From Chrysaora quinquecirrha (lineage: Eukaryota > Cnidaria > Scyphozoa > Semaeostomeae > Pelagiidae): DNA of 64,000 bases. Of this stretch, positions 58,569 through 64,000 are shown one piece after another (within the stretch, counting starts at the first letter, position 1; each line of letters starts with the position of its first letter). Location of the stretch: contig JACTAT010000008.1 in assembly GCA_014526335.1 (NCBI GenBank), positions 846,468-910,467 of the forward strand, given 5' to 3'. The position numbers were made by a program, and so were the translations under genes. The notes beneath the pieces were generated by a model. The model saw nothing but the letters and a program-made list of their open reading frames with translations. It was not told the DNA's origin and did not search any database.

Positions 58569-58874
58569 TGTGTGGTTCCGGTGTCGTGAATGGAATTGTG
58601 CCCTGGGCGCTGTTTTGCCTATGGTTATTCGTTCTTAACAATATTCAAATCACGTATTGTTAATTCGTTGTGTTAATTTTAGATTAAAGTTCCAAAACAG
58701 GTGCTAAAGTTTCATTCGCGACATTGGCATAACTACATCTATTAGCTATACCCTAAGTTTTAATGATTTAGAATTAGTATTTTAAATAGTTGGTATTTAT
58801 TAGTTTCTTTTAAACTATCACCGCTACCAACTGTAAATAAATAAATTATTATTATTATTATATTATTATTATGT

Positions 58875-59185
58875 TTATGAGAAATTCAGAGCATATGAGC
58901 TCAAGTGAGGGCCGTTCATAAGCTGGAACTCTATTACAAATAACCCCTTCCCTAACAAACTGCAATAACCCCCCACCAAACTGTGTCCTATCACGACGCA
59001 TGGGCTTCTTGTAATGAGGAATTAGAATTGCATCCGTCTTAAAAGATTCGCAAAGTTTCGTTTCTTCTATGACGAAAATGTCAGGAAGACAACGCTCAAT
59101 TATAACTCGTAAGTCGTGAATTTTGTTCCGAATACTATTTATATTTAAGAAACCTATTATTGGATTATTTGGAGATTTAGTTTTA
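58875..59185 (-). pseudogene. Outer LINE: N-terminal half of AP-type endonuclease
   Basis: Minus strand reads GFLNINSIRNKIHDLRVII, PDIFVIEETKLCESF and FGGGLLQFVREG, ending LICSEFLIN exactly at the inner LINE junction. Matches the same region of the inner LINE at moderate similarity, so the two LINEs are related but distinct families. Confidence 0.82.
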
Positions 59186-59429
59186 AGTTCAAATAATTTA
59201 TTTATTTAGATGTCAGATTCCTCGAGATTGGTCCTGTTTGTTGCACTCGTTTCGAGTGAATTTATTGTTAAATAGCTGGTTATAGGGTTTATAGTGTGTA
59301 CAGAGTCAAAAAGGATTGAATCTGACAACTGGCTTGATGAAGATATTTCCGGAGCAAACGAGATGGACATGGCAGAAACATGCGATGCTACGTTACCTGA
59401 GGACGTGCTAGAAATTCTAGATACATTAA

Positions 59430-60208
59430 GTCATGCAGAGTTAACGAAATTTACAAAGTTACCTGACAAGACATTTGTCCCGTAGAAATTCAGATGTAGC
59501 CCCCACCTGTCTAAATGTCCATCTTTGATATTCTCTTGTGAGATAAAGTCGATATTGTAGTCTTTTAATCCAACTTCAACTAAGAAATTGAGTCTTTTCC
59601 TCTTATATTCTGCCTCCAAATCTGATCTAAATGCGATTCCCGATACGGCAACGTTTGGTACTTATTCTTTATTTCAACAGCAAGTGCAATGACCTTATTT
59701 GCAAGATTCTCAGCATTATCATTTCGTAGATTGTAAGTACCACAATGAAAAATCAAAGACTCCGGCTCTGATTTGAGTGTTGGCTCCACGTAGTACTGCA
59801 TATCTTCAATTTTCGCTCCTCCAAAAGTTTTTAAGTTGACGTCATGGCTATGGATTGCTTGATTCATTGCCTTTCTATTTATAGATCTGATCATCGAGTC
59901 CCCCACAATGCAGAGTAAAGGCTTTCGGTATTTCTCTCTGTTGCCAATGATCCTCGAGATAAATTTTCGTCTGTTGGTTGTTGATATTCTGAGACTTGAT
60001 AGTACTTGTCTCTTCCCCTTTGTACCTGAGATGAACTGTACGAAACATTTTCTTGTCTCGTTCTGATGGAAGAGACTTTGTTATGATATGCATTATCTAT
60101 TTCTGTTGACTGATTATTCCTTCGATTCCAATCTTCTTGCTTATCAAACAAGCCACCTTTGGGTATAATATCAGTTTTTATCTTTACTAGGTCAAATATG
60201 AATATCAC
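59430..60208 (-). pseudogene. Outer LINE ORF1 with SGNH esterase-like domain
   Basis: Minus strand: a polar low-complexity N-terminal part (NNQSTEIDNAYHNKVSSIRT), then GDSMIRSINRKA (catalytic Ser in GDS), FHCGTYNLRND (the GTND block disrupted), and DGHLDRWGLHLNFYG (the Asp-x-x-His block) near 59500. At least two frameshifts, at about 59895 and 59600. Confidence 0.78.
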
Positions 60209-60296
60209 TTAAAATACTTGGAGTATTTTTAATCAAACATACTGTTGTTCAATAACAAACAATGACAAATTCTCGTTTACCGAAAAAGGTCGGAGA

Positions 60297-60400
60297 AGGC
60301 ATTTGCGTGACAACAAGGAATAAGGCCCTCGAAGGACGAACAGGGCCAAGGAATAGCAACAATAACTGAGCTGAGACATAGGACCAAGGGACAAGACAAA
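60297..60400 (+). repeat. Relict GACCAAGGAA-type minisatellite
   Basis: AGGGCCAAGGAATAGCAACAATAACTGAGCTGAGACATAG and GACCAAGGGACAAGAC resemble units of the 51-bp arrays. Confidence 0.45.
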
Positions 60401-60544
60401 AGAACATTTAAAAAGACTATAGCCTAGCTTCAGTAGAACAAGTGTACGAGAAGAAAGATCGAAATATTAAAAGAAAACGTAGCAAATGATCAGAGCAATG
60501 GACATGGACTGAAAAATAACAATGAGCAATGTCTGAAATACAAT

Positions 60545-60880
60545 ACCCTAAACCCTCAAATAAATGCTTCCCTTCTTTCATAAACCTCTCTCTTATTATC
60601 ACCCCTTAAAAACTAAAATTGTTTACATACGCCTCCCCCTTTAAAGCCCCACCCCTGAGAGTGGAGTTTAATAGAGATCCATTAAACAGAATCCCTATTA
60701 AACACCCCTACTATCGAGATAAAAATAATTGGATCGGCTATATATGTTTATATAAAAGAACGAAGAAAAAACAAATGATTTTATGTAACACTCCCCTTTT
60801 ATAAAGGCCTCCCTCGAAAAAACGTCTCTCATCAAATCTAGAAAAGCTGAATAAACGCCCTGGGCTTTTATCTGAGGATT
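60545..60880. repeat. TAAACGCCCC-type motif repeat
   Basis: CTCAAATAAATGCTTCCC, ATTAAACACCCCTAC, AATAAACGCCCTGGG and similar. Same style as 4570-4890 and 34415-34790. Confidence 0.5.
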
Positions 60881-60892
60881 GAGGGTACTTAA

Positions 60893-61433
60893 CCCTAATC
60901 CTACCGGGGGTGGAATCCACTCCCCCTCCAGCTTTTCTTGAAACTGCTCTGTTGTGTAATGGATGCAAACCAGACTGACTTTAAGCCTTTATGTATAAGC
61001 TACAATGTGATACAAAAAAATTCCCAAAATATTAACAATGGGTCACGTGACATTGCCTTATATAAAAAGCGGTCATACCAAAACCACATATAAATGCCTA
61101 TTTTTACCAGTAAATCTTATCAGAATTGACTGATTCTTTGCAAGGTAATAGAAAATAGTTACTAGCTACAAAATGTAAAGAAATTTCCGGATTTCTATTG
61201 ATATTAAGGAAGGTCAATTTTTGACCGACATCGATAGCATGTTTTGATTATGATGTCACAATGACGTCATAATAGAAGTGGGAGACGCCCAATTCACCAA
61301 CATTACTCCTAATACATTGGTCAATGCCTGTGCCAAGTTTGATTGCTCTAGCTCTACTGGACAGCAATTTATGGAGGGAGGGTGGAAACCACCCCGGCTG
61401 TGGTAGATCAAAAAAAGCCCGGTAGGATTAGGG
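60893..61433. mobile_element. piggyBac-like MITE, 541 bp
   Basis: Perfect 16-bp TIRs CCCTAATCCTACCGGG, flanked on both sides by TTAA (60889-60892 and 61434-61437). TTAA duplication and a CCC start are the piggyBac signature. No transposase frame. Confidence 0.88.
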
Positions 61434-61437
61434 TTAA

Positions 61438-61810
61438 GGGCATGTTCTTCTAAACCTCAAAGACCTTCCGAATTTTTAAAACAGAATGCTACCAAAAACA
61501 GAATCCATGATTTTCAAGAAACACGAATTCTAGTCACGAAATCTAGAAATCTGAATCTTTTCGCGCCAAAAGACTTGCTTGCTTCGCCCCAGGCCCATTC
61601 GTGGAATGTATCCTGGCAACTGAAAAAATTGCAGCTATGTTCGAGCTTCAAACAGTGAATCTCTCGAAAATCTCGGAAACCTTCTGCTTTTGATAGCAGA
61701 AGGTTTTGGAGAGCTCCAAAACCTGCAGTTTTCAGAATAATGGCTTTAAAAAACACATATTCCGAAAAAAGAAGGCTACCGAAAAAAGAATTTTTTAGAA
61801 GAACACGCCC
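61438..61810. mobile_element. 373-bp TIR element (Harbinger-like MITE), copy 2
   Basis: Ends GGGCATGTTCTTCTAAA and inverted GGGCGTGTTCTTCTAAA, flanked by TAA at 61435-61437 and 61811-61813, which fits a 3-bp TWA target. The left duplication overlaps the TTAA of the adjacent piggyBac-like element, so one inserted at the edge of the other. Same family as 7610-7982. Confidence 0.8.
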
Positions 61811-61927
61811 TAAAAGTGTTTCAAAAATTAGCATGTTCATCAAGAAGTAAATTCTTATAATGGCAGATGCTTATCCACGTGCTAACGAGAATGATTCATT
61901 ATTAATTTAACTGTATCTCAGAAACCA

Positions 61928-62128
61928 TATGTGGCTCCGTAACTTGATGGGAGGAAAGCTTTTTGATATTTTTCCATATTGTGACCAACAGTAACCGCTA
62001 TACGACCGAATATGGCCAACATCTGCGTAATTGTCAAAGCATGTAGAAAAACAAAAGTTGCATCCGATACAGTCATAAAGTCGCTTCCCATCTGCAAAGT
62101 CCATACGCTGATGACCTAAGGTCGTTGC
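61928..62128 (-). other. Possible exon, hydrophobic, unrecognised
   Basis: After a candidate acceptor (ACCTTAG at about 62118) a minus-strand frame of about 63 codons reads a long hydrophobic stretch (TFVFLHALTITQMLAIFG) and ends with a TGA. It could be one helix of a membrane protein or chance. No family recognised. Confidence 0.25.
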
Positions 62129-62236
62129 AATACGTACATGTATAGAGCAGAGAGTGAGTCCTGACGAAAGGTGAGTATTCATTAGGAGATTTTAGTCGAA
62201 GGTTCACTTGCGGACATAGAAAAGGTGTTCTTGAAT

Positions 62237-62524
62237 TTACAAGTATTTTAATGAAAAAGAAGTGGTTTGTAAGATAGTAGTATTCGGCTCCCCAAACAGA
62301 TAGGAAGCCCAGTTTTGAGTTTTTTGAATCTGAGACAATAGTGAACCAATAATTTTCAGAAATTTGTAGTGAAACATTTCATCTTCTGACTCAGGAAAAT
62401 AGACAGTCGATGTGATTTTTCGGATTTTTTTCTTCCCAAAATACAGGTTGTTATTTAGACTGATTACCTGAGTCGTAGTTATCGCTATTGAAATACATGC
62501 TAGGACGCTCAAACTACGACTCAT
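62237..62524 (-). CDS. Hypothetical small secreted protein or first exon
   Basis: ATG at 62524 opens a 95-codon minus-strand frame. The first about 22 residues (MSRSLSVLACISIAITTTQV) have signal-peptide character, followed by a polar region with an N-glycosylation site (NTT). A near-perfect X-box, GTAACCATGGTAAT on the minus strand at 62572-62585, lies about 50 bp upstream of the ATG. A GTAAAT near the stop could be a donor, making this a first exon. On the plus strand an ATG at about 62523 starts a competing hydrophobic 22-codon frame, which could instead be a signal peptide for the receptor downstream. No family recognised. Confidence 0.3.
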   Translation of the reverse strand: MSRSLSVLACISIAITTTQVISLNNNLYFGKKKIRKITSTVYFPESEDEMFHYKFLKIIGSLLSQIQKTQNWASYLFGEPNTTILQTTSFSLKYL

Positions 62525-63324
62525 GATCGAACGGTTATCTTTCTGGACTTACGTTTTCTGCCTCGTTCTCATATTACCATGGTTACAGTGATGTCAACGG
62601 TAAGTGGTTGTAATGGCCTAAACGCTGTGAAAACCAATGTTTCTGTGTCTTAAAACTTAACTTACTAATTGTTTTGCAGAAAGCTCTTACCAACCCAGCT
62701 TTTTCGATATTCGTTCAAAACTTTTTGCGTGATTTTGTACTAAAACGGCTGCCGAATAGGGCTCTTGTGTTTTGCTGTGAGGATGCAATGAACAAGCCTC
62801 GTTTCAATGCGCGCCAACGTTTTGGCGCGGAATGGCGCGGGCTAGTCCAGAAAAAATGCCGTAATATTATGAGTCCCAGGTTGAGCGACCTCGGTTTGAT
62901 ATTAGTCTCGGTCTGATGAGCGATAACTGGGACTCAAGTAATAAGTCTAGTTGTTATTCGCATTCGAAAGAATTCGTATGTCGTAAGAAAATTCTTAAGA
63001 CATTCATAATTGTAATTGTCCGATAGTTAGTTACTAAGAAAGTTTCAGTACTGGGTTCATTGCAAACTTTCATATGAAGAAAACGTGTAGTTTTCATTTA
63101 CCAACATTTGAAATTAGACAAGCTGCTTTCCCAACTTTGACAGACCTTGACTCTCCTAAAACATTTTTATTTTTCAGCAGTCAACAGCTGTTACTCAGAA
63201 AGTGTGCTTCTGTTCTCCACGATTTCCTAAAAGTGTCAAGCATCAATTTTTGCAGCAAAATCAATCTTGGGTTTTCTTGATAAAGAAGGGAAATGCTTCC
63301 TACCACTGTAGCTCTGTTGGTTAA

Positions 63325-64000
63325 TTTTCTGTAATCACTAACAGTAGCAATGTCACAAATGTACCTACTAACGTGAGGCGATGTGAAAATCAAATTAACT
63401 CCCTCGGCTATACTTATTTGCCCTACTCGTATGGAACAGCAGCAGGGTCTATTCTGGTATTTTTGGTATCCGGAGTGCTGAACACGTATTCAATAAAGAT
63501 GGTCAAAAAAGAAGAAACAATGTTTTTTTATTGAATATTTTTGTTGCCGACCTATGCCTTGGTAGTGTGCTGGACGTATTCATGGCTCTAAGCGCATTGA
63601 AAGTCAATGTCTGTCTTGCTAGAGTGGTATTGCAAATAACATTCCTTATCTTCACAGATGTGAATCTCTTGTCTCTTGCATTTATTGCTTTTAACCACGC
63701 AAAACAAGCCAGACGTCTTTTTGATTTCACTCAGAACAGCGACCAGAGCAACCAGACCCAAGGAAAAATTAAGTTAATGATGAAAGTAGCTATTATCTGG
63801 CTCTTCTCATTAACAATAACATTGATAGTTTCCTTCTTTTTTCCTCAATCAAGTATATGGTTTTTTTAAGTAATATTAATATTGATTTTCATTCTTCCCA
63901 AACATTAAGAAAATTAAACCGTGTTGTCCCGAGTAACGATTCAGTTTTGCTTAGAAGAAGAATACACAGAGATCGATCGTTCCATTGCTTCTGGCTGAAG
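63325..64000 (+). CDS. Rhodopsin-like seven-helix receptor, N-terminal half (partial, two frame breaks)
   Basis: An extracellular part with N-glycosylation sites (NSS, NVT) precedes helix 1 (GTAAGSILVFLVSGVLNTY, 63436-63492). Then ATG TTT TTT TAT TGA breaks the frame in a T7 run at 63523-63529. Helix 2 continues one frame over as LLNIFVADLCLGS, the class A N-x-x-x-A-D pattern. Helix 3 follows a Cys (VNVCLARVV) and ends LAFIAFNHAKQARRL, with F-N-H where DRY is usual. Helix 4 has the conserved Trp (VAIIWLFSLTITLIV). A second stop falls in another T7 run at 63861-63867, after which the neighbouring frame stays open to the window end. Both breaks equal one missing T, suggesting homopolymer undercalls rather than gene death. 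Ligand unknown. The first exon was not identified with confidence. Confidence 0.6.

Larger units (their letters stand above)
54273..58870 (+). mobile_element. Inner CR1/L2-type LINE, full length, 4.6 kb (plus strand)
   Basis: Bounded by a 4-bp duplication ATGT at 54269-54272 and 58871-58874. Carries ORF1 (54335-55586), ORF2 (55587-58568), an untranslated 3' region and a terminal (TTA)n tail at 58845-58870. Insertion lies in the endonuclease of the outer LINE, in opposite orientation. It is decayed by frameshifts and stops but complete in outline, so it is younger than the outer element. Confidence 0.88.
50470..60230 (-). mobile_element. Outer CR1/L2-type LINE (minus strand), split by two insertions
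   Basis: Reading right to left: ORF1 with an SGNH/esterase-like domain (60208-59430), start of ORF2 endonuclease (59185-58875), then after the inserted LINE the rest of the endonuclease (54268-53489) and reverse transcriptase (53516-52667, continuing 51700-50667 after the inserted palindrome). Removing both insertions leaves about 4.2 kb, a normal length for this class. The endonuclease joins with only a small residual frame change: EFLIN before the break and MKKWV after it. Frameshifts elsewhere show it is inactive. The limits at each end are approximate. Confidence 0.8.

Overview
The window is animal nuclear DNA, most likely from a marine invertebrate and probably a cnidarian. The evidence is split genes with GT-AG introns, decayed CR1/L2-type LINEs with an esterase ORF1, a Penelope-like element, many TIR elements of hAT, pogo, piggyBac and Harbinger type, and long (CAT)n arrays. 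The phylum is inferred; no marker gene fixes it. No CRISPR, operon or bacterial feature is present.

Four host genes can be assembled from exons. (1) 3874-7377 (+): a 202-residue four-helix claudin/PMP22/TARP-like membrane protein in three phase-consistent exons. (2) 18985-24809 (+): a complete four-exon CFAP107 (C1orf158) orthologue, an axonemal microtubule inner protein, with a GC-rich promoter patch and an RFX-type X-box about 105 bp upstream of its ATG. (3) 43993-47759 (-): four exons of a CatSper-family sperm calcium channel, closest to CatSper3, with S1-S6, an arginine-rich S4 and a T-A-D-G-W pore; its C-terminal exons were not found. (4) 63325-64000 (+): the N-terminal half of a rhodopsin-like seven-helix receptor cut by the window edge, with two frame breaks that both fall in T7 runs. 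CFAP107 and CatSper3 are both flagellar genes, about 19 kb apart.

Most of the rest is repeats. 1-3.6 kb: CAT-array elements and the edge of a GTTCC-rich TTAA-flanked MITE. 7.6-15.7 kb: more MITEs, tRNA-like sequences, a 51-bp minisatellite and two inverted copies of a second CAT-array element. 16.3-18.5 kb: an ATG minisatellite and an hAT-like element with a perfect 8-bp duplication. 25.1-29.2 kb: a satellite and a foldback structure with about 150-bp repeat units around a decayed LINE reverse transcriptase. 30-36 kb: several MITEs, one pogo-like with TA duplication. 36.7-41.6 kb: a second copy of the minisatellite element, split by a Harbinger-like element that itself contains a third element, then a 1.85-kb 51-bp minisatellite.

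49.8-60.2 kb is a nested retrotransposon stack: a Penelope remnant, then a minus-strand CR1/L2-type LINE split by a plus-strand LINE (54273-58870, ATGT duplication) and by a 966-bp near-perfect palindrome (51701-52666, TATAAAC duplication). At 60.9-61.8 kb a piggyBac-like MITE abuts a Harbinger-like MITE.

All family assignments come from reading motifs by eye. Repeat boundaries without target duplications are approximate.
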